64,000 bases of DNA from Gavia stellata (Eukaryota; Chordata; Aves; Gaviiformes; Gaviidae). The translations under genes were made by a program, and so were the position numbers. The notes beneath the pieces were generated by a model. The model was given only the letters and a program-made list of their open reading frames with translations. It had not been told where the DNA came from and made no database searches. Below, piece by piece: positions 24,432 through 36,935 of the stretch. Each line of letters starts with the position of its first letter. Positions within the stretch are counted from its first letter, which is position 1. The stretch is from the NCBI RefSeq assembly GCF_030936135.1, contig NC_082598.1, positions 56,822,347 through 56,886,346 on the forward strand. Direction: 5' to 3'.

Positions 24432-27094
24432 TTTTTTGTGTTGCTAGGAGAGGAGACTGGTACAGTGGGTGGTGTCTAACTGGGACCAGTGACCCAGTTC
24501 AATAAACCTGGCTTGGCTCCTGTGGGATTGGAGTGGGGCGGTGCAGAAGAGCAGGCTGGGACCCCGCCAGGCACGCAGCGAGACGCTGTTTCTAATGCTT
24601 TGTTAGGGAAGAGAGGTGAAACGTGAAGCAGTAAGACAAGGACAAGGAGGGATCTGATGAAGTACAAGGACACTGAGGAAAGACATGCAAACTCAGCCAG
24701 CAGCTTTTGTCACTGACCAGTATTTCTTTGCAAAGACAACTGTATTTATCAAGTTCTCCAACCTTGGAGGAGATACCGGGGAGTGGGGTAGGGGGGGAAG
24801 AAGCATTGAAGGAAAGGAGTATTTTTTGCTTCAGAAAAAGTTCATGAGTATTTTTTTCCTAGTGAAAACAAGGTGTGCATCCAGGCTTCAGAAAACACAG
24901 TATCTTTTACCACACAAGGTATTTTACCACACAGGATATTTGGCGTTTTGGCGTTTCTGTCACACAGCAAAACAATGTTTTGCATCGCTGAAACTCCCCG
25001 AGGAGTGCAGTAGCATTTCTCAGCATGTTAGTTGTCAGATAACACAGCCGGTAGCTTCTGCTCAGGAGAGGGGGGTGGCAGTGAAGAGATTAAAATGATG
25101 ATTCAATCAGGAGACTCTCAGAAATCTGCCTAGTGACAACTTTTTTTTTTTTTTAAAGACTCAGGCTTTGTGGCATAGTTACAAAGGAGGAGTCTTAATT
25201 AAAATTAGCAGGCAGATGAAGCATTTGAATGGGCATCTTTCAATTCTTTTCCCTTTCAGCTCACAGTAGACCCTCTTCTCCTTTTCTGTCTTTTCTCACA
25301 ACAGCTTAAGTTTGCTTCAACAGTTTCGCTTGTCCATTTTCTTTCCATCACAAAAAAAATACGCTTAAATTATACTCTGTCTAGAATGCGATGCAAATAG
25401 CTTGCATTTCTGTGATTCCTTCCAGCCAGGAGCAATTTAAGAGGCAGTTCTGCTTCTTATCAGCCTGCGACTTAGTCTGTATATCACTCACTATCCCCCA
25501 TTACAGCTTGTGAAACAGGCACAGAAACTAACTTAGGGTCTGCATCACGATTAGCTTTTGCTGGGCATCCATAACAGAAGTTACATGTGGTTTATTTGCA
25601 AGTTTATCAGATCAGAACAGAAATGTTGTTCAGCTCTGGCTCCAGCTGCTTCTGTTTCTGACACCTGTTGACAGTTAGGGATAAAATTTCCTGCACTAGG
25701 AAAGGCAAGCAAAAACTCAAACTGTGCAGATTCTACTGTTAGTGGCAAAAATCATGTCATGATTTCAGGTATGGGTATTATAAATGAGGGCAATCAACAA
25801 TTTAATTTGCACCCTCTGTTTCACTATCCGTTAATCATGCAGGAGACCAGGCAAAGCTCCATTGACTGCTTTCACCAGAAATAATGAAATGGGTTTGGGT
25901 TTTCTTATTTACGGGGTCACTTCCTTAAACCAGATTGTCCTGGCAGAGCAGACAGCAAAGAAAGCACGTACTCCTGAGTAAGTTGACCACGCTTACAGGA
26001 CAGACTGATGAAATTCATTTTCTGATTATCATCATCATACGGTTAAACAGAGCACAGAGCCAGGTAACTTGGCTTTGAAGTTTGTTACATTCCTGGATTT
26101 TGGAACAGCTTTCAGCTCAGCAACTTGCTATGTGTGTACTTTGCCAGGCAGAGCAAGCCAGCTTGCCTTATTTCTTGCTAGGGTTTGGAATTAAAATGTA
26201 GATTCAAAGCAGATGGGGATGTTTCTGCAGCAGCTGAATAGAAATACCCAGAAATTGAGAAAACTCCCTCCTCCCTCCGCCTCCCCCCCACCCCAAGTCA
26301 GCTATCATCTCATTCTGACAAAGGCCTATTCTTCTGCGGACCACATAAAATTATCTCTCTGGTGAAGATCCGAATTTATGTACTATCGGGGCTTTTTGTG
26401 AAGCGCTGGCGAGCCCTTTGGCCAGCAGCAGCCGCAGAGCAGCAGGGCGACCTCTGTTCAGTATCTCCTTGTTTTACATACAAAGAGAGGGGAAAACAAA
26501 ACAACAAGAACCAAAATCAGTGAAACAGAAAATTACTTCCTAGATGGCTGGTACCTCATCGGCATTCAATCTAACCTGTTCTGTATTGGAGCAGCACAAC
26601 AAAGCTGTCCTCCTGGATTAGAGGTTAGTAAGTACAGACAGCTGGTCTCCCCCTGGACCTCCCCCCCAACACTGACCTTGCACAGGGAATCCCTCCCTCC
26701 ATTATCCTTAGATAAACTCCCATCGTCCCTGAAACTGGAATAACTGTGCCATCTCACAGTCACATTGCTTCTGCATCTGTCACGCATCACTGTGAACCAC
26801 CTTTTGTTTTCAGCAGGGAGTTTCAAGTCATTACCTGCCTAAACCAGGATTTATTCAATGCGTTAGTGACTCTGAGGGTTTTCTTAACACAGGCGCAGGA
26901 AGATTTCCTGTATTTGCATTTTTCTTTTCTTCTCTATTAAATAAACATTTAATCAGATGATGATAAAAAAAACCTCACCCCCTCACCCCATCCTTTCTTT
27001 CTCTAAAAAAACAGGAGTTTCAAATCTGAATACTGATCTCTGCCATTCCACCCTTGGTGGGTGCATTTTCCTTCTACAACCTTTGGATACCGCT

Positions 27095-27110
27095 CCCCCC
27101 CCCCCCCCCC
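27095..27110 (+). repeat. Poly-C run (16)
   Basis: An uninterrupted C16 homopolymer, likely variable in length. Confidence 0.9.
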
Positions 27111-30100
27111 AATCTCCTTTTCTTACAGTCTGTTCAGTGTAATTGATCTCAGCTGTATTTTCTCCTTCCCCTAGGCAAAACATCCCCCCCAAGCAGTTTC
27201 TGTCTGTTCTTTCCCTCCCTCCTTAATAAATAGCAGCTTACCTTTTAGGAAAACACAACTGCCTCCCCCTGTGATACTGTCCTTATCTCTTCCATGCACA
27301 GCAAGAACAAGAATTTCTACTTCTTGAGAAAACACCCATAAACTCAAGGAGAGAAAAGGTCAACTGTGACAAGGATTACGCATTTCTGTAACTCCTTTTT
27401 CTCCTGATTTTATGTCTGAACTACAGAATGGAGTTTTGCAAAAACAATAATCTTGCTACACCACTTGCATCGCCTACTACAAGGTGAAGATACCGCTTTT
27501 CATTATGAGAGCTTTGTTTTTCTGGATTGCTAAAATGCCATTTAAAGCTAAGAAATAATCCCTTTCCCTCACCTCTAAAGATAGCCAAGAAAAAAATCTT
27601 AGCACTGTTTTAAAATTGGGAAGAATAAAAGAAAAAGGAATATAGGCCGTTTTCTGTAGGACAAGAAGTATGAGCATGAGATTTGCCTAGATTTTCTTCC
27701 TTCCTCAGCAGCTCTCAAATACAACTAATGTTGAAATGAAAACAATAAAAACAACCAACTGTGAGGACTGTGGAACTGAGGAGAGAAAGAGATTTCTGCC
27801 CATTCATTAATGATTCAGTTTCCTGCTGTAAAGCATTTTGCAATTCTGCTTGTAAGACAGACACTGACCACGGACCAGTCATGTGGGATCTGAAAATACA
27901 TACCTTTCTGGGTATGGGGTGTCTTTTAGGAATATCCCTCTTATCTAAGACCTTGTAGTGTCATTTTGACTTCCCTGGGCTTTGACTCAAATGCTCAGAT
28001 GCTACATTGTCTTGAGCAGAAATGCAGCAACACAGATGAGCGGGATTTTGGAATATGCATTCAGGAGCAACATCGTACAGGGCAGGAAACTTTAATGCAA
28101 CTACTTTGTGCATTTTAAAATCACCAGAGATTTTAAGTGAAGAAACACAATTTCGTGTTTGTCATGTGTGATGACTTGACTTTAACTAAGTTTTGTGTCA
28201 TGACTAAAAGATAGCAAGTGAGACAACTGTGTAAATCTTCCCAGCAGATGATCTATTTGACAGCATAACTTTGTCAAATGCACTTTCTAACTCTAACACT
28301 GAAACAGAAAGCTGATGATCTTTGCTCTTTGGAGGTGTCAGATACTTAATATTATCTGTCTTCTTCATTCAGATATTATAAATCTATTTTTTCCCTTTGA
28401 GAAGATGAGAAATACAGAAACTAGACTTCAAAATTAAAGTGGTTGGCGTTTGGTTGTTTTGTTTTGTTTTTAAAAAAAAAGGCTCACAGAAGAGTTTCCC
28501 TTTGAGCAAAACATACAAAGAATGCAAATAAACATTGTCAAGCAATGAAAGACTCAGTATTGCAAAAGAAGAGCACTGTGGGAATTACTGGGGCATGACC
28601 AATATAAAAAATACCACCACTGACTACTTTTCCTGTTATTGAAAGTAGCACCTCTAAGTTACTAGACTCTCTAATGTTTCTGTGTAAAATCTGGTCTCTG
28701 GTCTAGTCAATGCTAGTTTTCCTATCCATTGTGATGGATGCGAAAGTTGATGGATCGCTTTTCCATGTATAGTACATGTAAATAAAGTAACAATCACTTT
28801 GCACTTATTTAAGTAGTTTTACCTAAAACTAAACCTAAATGATGATAAGGCCACAAATGAGTACAAAAGTTAACAACAGATGTTACAGCTGCTCCTCTTT
28901 TCAGCCTGCTTATTGAAAACCTGCTAAATCTCAAGTCAACAAAGTTCATTTAAAACTTAAAAAGTATAGCTATTTCTTTTACAATGTCTATGAATAGTTC
29001 ACCTCTGAACTTCTGGACAGAAAAAAACACCCTATATTCTGTACTACGTGCTCTACACTTTGCCATGCCAAGCTGTACACGGTGCGTGGCCTGTGGCCAC
29101 TGTTTTACAGACACACGAGCCGTTATTTGAATAGGCAGATGCACAGCCTCCCACTTCTCATGTTGGGTCCTAAGTATTCAAACGAAGAACCATGCATAGA
29201 TACAGACACAGGTGCCCAAAGGGGAGCCAAAGGTGGGAATAGCATTTTGCAAGCTGCATTCCCCAGGGATGGAAAAGGTGCTGGAGTTTCCCAGCCACAT
29301 CAGCGTGGCATACGGTGGCAGTCTGGCCACCCTGAATCCTTCGAGGAGAGTTACTGTTCAGTGTAACACGTGCAGTAGTTACTGTCTTCACGTCTTCATG
29401 TATGAAATGCAAATCTGGTCTTAAAAGATAATGTTGGCAGTACTTGCCTTAATTAATCTGATTCTGTATATCATAAGTATATATTTGTACCTTTAACAGA
29501 GAGAGGTAACAGCGAGTAATTAAAGTGCTTGCAAAATGTGTTTCCTAAATTTTGCACATTGTTACGTACTGGTTACTGTAATTCCCTGTGAATCTGTATC
29601 TGCCGTGGTGACCCGTATGAGCAAAATCACGGGCGAAGGCTGCTGATGCCCTGTTTCAGCTGGAATGTAAAATGAAGGCTAAGTGGTGTCATGTGCAAGC
29701 CCCGGTATCATTCGGTAATGCACTGCTCGCCGCGGGGAGGAGGAGGGCTCTCCAGGGACGGTTAGCCTCAAAGAAGTGGCTTCATACATCCCACAGTTGG
29801 TATCTCAGGTCAAATGAGCATGTCTCCTGGTACCAGGCTAGATCGGAGGAGAGGATTTCGGTGCAAGTCGGCAGGATCCGGGAAACATACAGAGTTGCCC
29901 TGCACTGGGAGATACAGAAGGTCATGTGGGCAAGTTCCTATAAAGACTGATTTAAATCAAAGTTACTTCAGTTACTTGCAAACAAGTGCCATAGTTGCAA
30001 AGCATGAGCTTAAACTTTCAATTAAGAAGGAAGGCTTTTCTCATCAGCCATATCTGGAGGAATTAGCTTGAGTCTCCTGCCTTTTTGGGCCCTTGAATCA

Positions 30101-31368
30101 CTACTATAATTCTAAGCAACAGACAAACAGAAGATAAAATGCTGCAATCATTTCAGCCAGAATTTCATTACAGTCCTCCTCTGACTCTTTTGCACACACA
30201 GGTATTCTGTATGTATCCTTTTGCTGTTTTTTAAACAAAAGCTTTTTATAACCAGTAAAAATAGTGATAACTTTTAGTTCCACAGTCCGTGCAAACTATG
30301 CAGCAAGTTCCTAGCTGACCGGAGCAAGGGGAAAGCCTTCTGTAATAATCACCCAACAAAGGTCGCTGCCTGCCAGTCCCTGGGGGGACAGGCTAACCCA
30401 GAGGAGCATCCCAACCAGGGGAGCCTTGAAGACTGGGTCACTTGGCAATCCTCGGTAATTTCATCTCTAGAAACTACTGTCAGTGTTTGTACTCATCTTA
30501 TCAAAGTCTTTAGCTCTAGTCTCTAGTAGCTGCGCTGCCTTCCTCCAGCTTCAACTTCCCACAGCTCTGTGGAGCACATTCCCCCATCCCCATCCGCTTC
30601 CTCTTGTTAACCTTGTCATGGAAAATCTCTCCCGAAACCTCTCTCTCTCTTCCTTGCTGCTATCTGAAGTACACCAATCTTTCCTCCAACACAAACACAA
30701 TCTGAGACAACAAACAGACGGAGAGTTATTACTGCTGACAGCATATTTTAATCTTTTGTACCAATTTCCTTTCTAACCCTGATCAAGCTTTTCAGTATTC
30801 AGAAGATGCATGCTCTCCCCAAAGGGTCTCTTGGAAAAGGGACTGCAAATCCTTGAGCTTTGTATTTCCCTCCTCACAATCTAAAGCAATAGCAATGCTT
30901 AACTAGCATCTAGTTATTTGCACGATAGCCTGTTTGACCAAATCAGGATATAAAACCTAACATCAAAGAAGCGTCTCATATCATGGAAGTCTTATTCTTT
31001 TGCAAGGCTGTGTATGTTGTTAGAGAGCAGTTCCTCAGCCATCAGCCCACAGCACCAGACTGGTTTTAGCATAATCTCAGGATCTTTTCTCGAACTCATT
31101 GGTGGAAGCACCGGTAGAGTTGAAGTGTTTGGGGTTTCTGTTTTAGCTTTAACATCTTTTTGCTGATTTCTGAGTATCTTGTTTTACAATAGCCTCCCTC
31201 AGGCAATCGAGTCCAGAGCAAAATTTAATCTTCAGAGAGCATAACAAAAGAAATCAGCCTTAGTTACCAAAAGATCATTAAGTAGTAGCAGCTGTTTTTA
31301 AGACATCAATGTTTTTCAATGAAGCCAGAAAAACTAAAGCATAAACTAAGACTTTGCGCTGCCTGATT

Positions 31369-31983
31369 ATGTTGCGGTGTACGAGGAAGTGGGACAGGAG
31401 GAAAAAGAGCAAACAAAGATTTAACATCAGAGTAGCCGGCATCCTGATCGTACAAGTCATCTGTCATAAGCTTCTGACAGCTCTGAAGACATCCCTGCCT
31501 CCAGCCCTCCGGGAGCAAGGGCTGGGGCAGGGGGCTCAGGCGGGGGGAGGTCGGGAGCTGCTAGCATCCCCATCAGTGTCCAGGATGGGACTGGGGCCCT
31601 GCGGGGCACTGCTGCTTCACACCCCGTATTGCTCGCATGCCTCGGGCTCGTGTGCCAGGCTTGAAGAGAGGAGCATGGTTTTGTTGGGACCAGCCAGGGA
31701 AAGGACCTTAATGGTGCCAAAGGGAGAAGGTGGGAAACAGGATGGGCTGGGAGGCATCAGCACCCTGAACATACACTCTAAACAGCTTCATGCCATAATT
31801 TCTCTGAAGGAGGGGGCATTCTGCAGAGTTGATGCACAGCAGTATGGGAACACATATCCAGTCTCCAGCACTCACCTGATTTGCTGTAGTCCTCCACATG
31901 CTTTTTTAAAGGTTAACTGCAGGTTCTCCAGAATACTTTTTCCTGCCCATCTCATTCTTAGTTCTAATTCTAGGTGGAACTAA
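31369..31983 (+). other. Longest upstream open frame (204 codons from ATG), unlikely to be a gene
   Basis: The frame crosses a GC-rich islet (about 31490-31700), which lowers stop frequency. Its composition changes abruptly from Lys/Arg-rich to Gly/Leu-rich and back, with no domain I recognise. The opposite strand is also open across the same islet. It is recorded because it is the second longest open frame in the window. Confidence 0.1.
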
Positions 31984-34900
31984 CTTTTCAGAACATTTGC
32001 TTAATCATCAATACCTATCATAAACTTTTAAGATCATTTTGGTTTGGGGAGCTGAGGCATGCGTCTGATTTATTACACATCAATTACATGCAAGCTTTTG
32101 TGAGCTAGATGAGGCTTTTAGGAAGAGTTGTTTGCTGGGAAGTGTGATGAGCAGATAAACTTTGCCATTCATCATTGTCCCCCACCTTTCCCGCAGTAAA
32201 ATTATTAGCTCATTTTCTCATAATCAACCTGGCTGACCCGCAAATTGTTAAAAAACCAAAAATACAGTGTCCTTATATTCATTTGACAGCGGCATGCACG
32301 TTAGCTTAAATGACTGCATTAGACACTTAGTATCCCGACAGCTGTGTCTCCTCTCTTCTCCCAACCCCCCCCTTTTTTTTTCTAATGGAAAAGCAGCAGT
32401 TCATTGCCCCCAAAGGCTGTATAGCAGTAATACTACCAAGCGCAGACTGCATTGCATTTTCTTCTGAGCAAAACTGGTTGCATGTGTCGGAGGTTGATGC
32501 CTATCATCCTTGCTTTGCCCCCCACCCTGTTCTCTCCCTGATGTGTTTTGGGGGAGGAGGGGTGTGGAAGAGGGAGCCAAGGTTTGTGTTGGCAAGAAAA
32601 GCAGTGACTGTGCTGCGCAATCATACTTCATGTACAAGGACTCACATAAGCTTACGGGAACTCAAGCAGCACAATGCAAGGCGTTCATCCCTTCACCTTC
32701 ATTCCTGAGCTCAAGACCACCGCAGCTATTAGACTTCTGGCTGAAGGACTTGCCTGGCAAACACTTCGCATAACCAGCTAGGAGCAGTTCTTCGGGACTT
32801 GCAGGATCAGGTCCTCCTTGCGGGAGGTGTGGATTTAAATAATGAAAAGTCACCTGACCCTTTCGAGGACAGCTCACCTGCCACCCTTCCAAGGAAGAGT
32901 GAAGAGAGGCATTTAAAATGCTTCCATTAATTTTTACCATGCGTAGTAAAGATGTTTACTTAAGCTAAAATAAGTCTCAGCTATGATTTATGAGTTTCAT
33001 TCAAAGTAGTCCCATGTCTTAGAGTTGTCTATAGTTCCCAGCTTTCTAAATCCAGTTGAGTGTGTACTTTACAATGGTGAGCTTTTCATCCACACTGCTT
33101 CTTTGTGCACTAAGAGCGTGACTGTGTTATGGACAGACAATAATCAATTAGTCAAACGGTATCTCGTGACCGAGAACATGAAGTGGGCTTTGCGGGAACT
33201 GACAACAGCTCTTTTAACTCACCTATTTCTGTATGTCTCTTAAATATCCCAAAATATCAAAGGTCTTTCATTAGAGCTTCAAACTCTCTCAAATCCACAC
33301 GGGCCACTGGATACCTCGGAAGACTATGAACTGATGTGAGCCGGCAGCAAATGGCGAGTTGCCAGAACGAAGAACAACCGACTGTTTTCAAAGCTTTGAA
33401 AATATTTGAAAAGGAAGGACAGAGAGAGGAGTGTTGCAGTTCCCTTCAGGACTGCTCAAATACCACCCTTCCAAGTGTCAGCTGCGGGAGTCTGAAAGTC
33501 TTAGCGAGAGTTAAAACACAATCTGCCAGTTTCCCCCCCCCACCTCTTTTCGCTTGGCAGCAGCGAATTTTCTGTCTCTTCATGTTGCATCTCACCATAA
33601 AGAGGAAAATTTAAACAGGAGAAAGAATGTGCTTTGAATTATTGGAAATTAAAGGAAAGCAGGAATGCCAGCTCGTTCTGGGATCCCAACCCTTTCTCGG
33701 CACAGCAATCCCAAGTTTTTATCCAGTCTTGTAATTTGGTTCAAGGGAGAAACCTTCATGTGAGAGCTGTGTTTTTAAACAAACATCCTGTTCACAAAAT
33801 CTAGACTTTTTACTGGTTTCCACTTTACCTGAAACACTGAAGGGAGATTCCACAGAAGGACAAATGCCTGTCTCCCTGTAATAAGCTTTTTTCTCTTGTA
33901 GCTCTCTAACTAAATGTTTCTGGCCACAAAACACATAAAATTCCCCATATCCTGCCCATTTATGCTTCAATGTTAAGAAGTTTTAAATGGCTATAGATAA
34001 AACGCACGTTCTATGTAAGCAAGGATGTAACAAGGTAAGAAGGAACTCTGAAATGGCCTCAGTTGTGTGGAAGCATGAACTGAAGCCTGTAACTTGATCC
34101 TTGGAACAGGATTAATAGTGGCCTTCTAAAGAAAAAGGTAAAAACTCTCTTGCCAAGTAATAAAAAGCTAAAATTAGAAGGGGGGGGAAATTACTGTAGC
34201 CAAGATGGTAACTACAGAAAATCTGTTTTTCAAGCCAACCTTAAGAAGCTAGGCTGTAACTCCTTGATAAACGCTGGCATGATGTGAAGTGGGTGTCTCT
34301 TGACTTAGAATTTGTTTGGGCCCTGGACCATTTTATCTAAGATTAGTCAATGACCAAATTCTTTCCAAGCTCATATGTTGAGTATTCAAAATGAAAACGT
34401 AGTCCCACATCTTCATCTCCAACCTAAAACTGAAGGGGATGGCAACAGTACCCGTGCCAAGCTCTCTTGTGCGCTCAGAACCGTGGCAAGGCAGCGCCAG
34501 CTCCCACGTTTCGTTTCTCTCCCAGAGTTGTCCTTTTATCAAGGTTAGATCTCGACTCTCTTTAGGTCGTCATCTGGCTCTGGTCATCAAAACCACCTTG
34601 TCTTTCATCTCTTATACATCTGGAGAGGCAATTGTAACTATTTTCTCAGATGTAGATTTCAGGATGATAATCCATGCCATTGTTGCATGTAGATTGCAAT
34701 AACCCACATGAAAACTGCTCCTGAAGACCACACACAAATGCAGAAAGCAGCTGAATGGCAACCGTAGCTCCAGGGAGCATCTTCTAATAGACCTCTAAAA
34801 GTGCATTAGATTCTTATCTTCTGTGGTGCCTCAGCAACAGTGGAAGTCAGAAGAAATGTTTCTGCCTGTAGCTCACAGACTTAAACATACTGAAGTCAGA

Positions 34901-36861
34901 GGTTTTAAGGAAACAACCTCCTCTATAAAGCTCTGCTAGAAGTAATTATCCAGTCCCTCTCATACTGAGGGAGTAAAACTGATTTTAGTCACTGGGGGGA
35001 AAGCCAAGTTAATTCATACAGGTATTTGAAATGTTACATAGGCACATATTAGAGCTGCTTGTATACCAAACATCTGAACTCAGAGGAAATTTAGCAGACT
35101 ATGGCATGTACATAAGGTCTCCAAAGAACAGGCTGTTGTATTTGCTTTGTGACCTCCACGCATCTGGTCAGGGAACAAATGGTATGGATATAGATCCACC
35201 CAGGGAAGAGATCGGCTGTCACGAACCAGGTTGTTTATTCTGTCTAAGTGGGCAGCATTAATAACAGTCTTCAGTTACATGGGGAGAAAGAAGCCATAGC
35301 GCGGAAGGAAAAAATACTGCTCCACCAGTCTGTGGTAGATGGGAAGAGACAATCTAGAGTTACGTTTTAAATGGTAGAAGCTTTCTAATAAGTAAGGTTA
35401 ATGAAGCACTGCATGTAGCTGTGGGTTATTATGCAATCCTCATCATTATACACCTTTGAAAACAGGTTGGAGTGGACTGGTACAGGTCTGGCTGGTGCTG
35501 CCCTAGAGCCGAGGAACAGGGCACTCACCTCCTCAGGCCCTTGACGAACCTATTTTTCCCATGTGTTTATGAGCGATTGGTTCGGTTTGTAAGTCATGCA
35601 AGGCACATTTTTAAATCACATCACACAACAGTTAAAACAGCACAAGATCTTTCCAAAGCAAGTACCCTTGTTTTAGCTTAACTCCTCCAACTTCACCATC
35701 TGGAAGTAAATCCCCAGAAGGCCATAGGAAACCACGCAGAAGCTGCAGTGGCACACAGCATCTCGCACACGGCCACACGGGTATCTTGTGGCCCGCTGCC
35801 CCCGGCAGGGATCCCCAGCCCCTCGGGTATGCTGGCGCGCGCAGCGCACGCTGCCTAGCGTGAGAGCTGTCTCTCTGTGCTGCCTCTCATTTCTCCATGG
35901 CCAAGAATAGTAGCTGAAAGTTGAGTTCACTACAGCATCCCAGCCTAGGTGTGGTGGAGGCATGAGAAAAACAGAGGAGGAATGTGGATAGGGGTGTAAA
36001 GGCTACCATAGTGAGGCCAGTGAAGGGGCTGAAAGCTATGCTTAATCATCTGGACACGTGGGAGCAACAGTCTGGGTAATCCTTGGAGTCATCAACCCTT
36101 GTCTCTGCATTCTCCCCACTCTCCTCTTGGTACAACCTTCACCTTCAACTTTCGGAGAAGTTTAAGAAAACTGCATTTCATCCAAAAGTCTGTTTTCATC
36201 AGAACTGGGAGACCAACAGGACTTCCTATTTGAAGTTCAAAGGATAATGGAAAACAGACCTTACAGTTAATAAGCTTTCTGAGGATGCTGCAGCCCACAA
36301 CGTGGGCTATCAGTTCTTCCACCCACATGCCAAAGGGGACCGTTTTTAGTCCTATTTTCTAATGTTACTGTCCCAACATGATGAAAACCTGAAATCTTTA
36401 GCTTGCCAGTGTTTTTTCCTTTGGGTCCTCCCTTTCTTCTTTATAGTATGGGGTGAAGAGAGCCAAGAGAATCTCTTCCACTGCTTCTAGTTCTCAAGGA
36501 GGATGTACTACTTCATAGGGAATTACTTAACTCTGCCAACAGCTGTGATGAAATCATCACAGATAACTGACCTTCGACTGGTGTCAGGAAGTCATCAACC
36601 CAAGAAATCCATGCCATATCCAGGTCTGAAGCCAGATGGACATAGATCACAGAAACGGGAAGATAATGATGACACTGACCTCTTGGTAACCTTCCCTAAA
36701 CGGCAGGTTGATAACATCAAGTGTGTCTTGAAGAACGGTTCAGCCACCAACGCTTGCTTATTCTGGCGTGTTCACACAGAAGCACGCTGCACTACAGAGC
36801 TCGGTCAGAATACCATGAGCAGTTAGGTTTTGCCCTCGGATAGCTGATTTTAATCGGCAGC
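31984..36861. other. Non-coding DNA with a GC-rich islet
   Basis: It is AT-rich apart from a CpG-containing patch at about 35745-35870 (GCTGGCGCGCGCAGCGCACG). No gene, RNA or young transposon was recognised. Confidence 0.6.
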
Positions 36862-36935
36862 CAGTATCATTGTTACCATTTGACACATGGGGTAGCTGAA
36901 GTACTGAGAGGAAAATTGTCCCTCGAATTACACCA
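36862..36935 (+). repeat. Old MIR/L2-like fragment
   Basis: CATTGTTACCATTTGACACA followed by TGGGGTAGCTGAAGTACTGA and GAGG parallels the classic 'CCATTTTACAGATGGGGAAACTGAGGCACAGAGAGG' block. The fragment is diverged. Confidence 0.6.

Larger units (their letters stand above)
23301..31353. other. Non-coding AT-rich DNA, probable TET2 5' intron
   Basis: Poly-C runs lie at 24415-24431 and 27095-27110, and a small GC-rich patch with CAGCAGCAGCC at about 26400-26455. I looked for an equivalent of the human non-coding TET2 exon 2 here and could not place one. No gene is supported. Confidence 0.6.

Noticed and set aside
26400..26470. GC-rich CAGCAGCAGCC patch as the equivalent of human TET2 non-coding exon 2
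   Set aside because: Similarity to the remembered human exon is limited to the short CAG repeat, with no convincing flanking sites.
31354..31983. 209-codon frame as a gene
   Set aside because: It opens at TTG (first ATG 31369) and is held open by a GC-rich islet; the same islet is open on the other strand.
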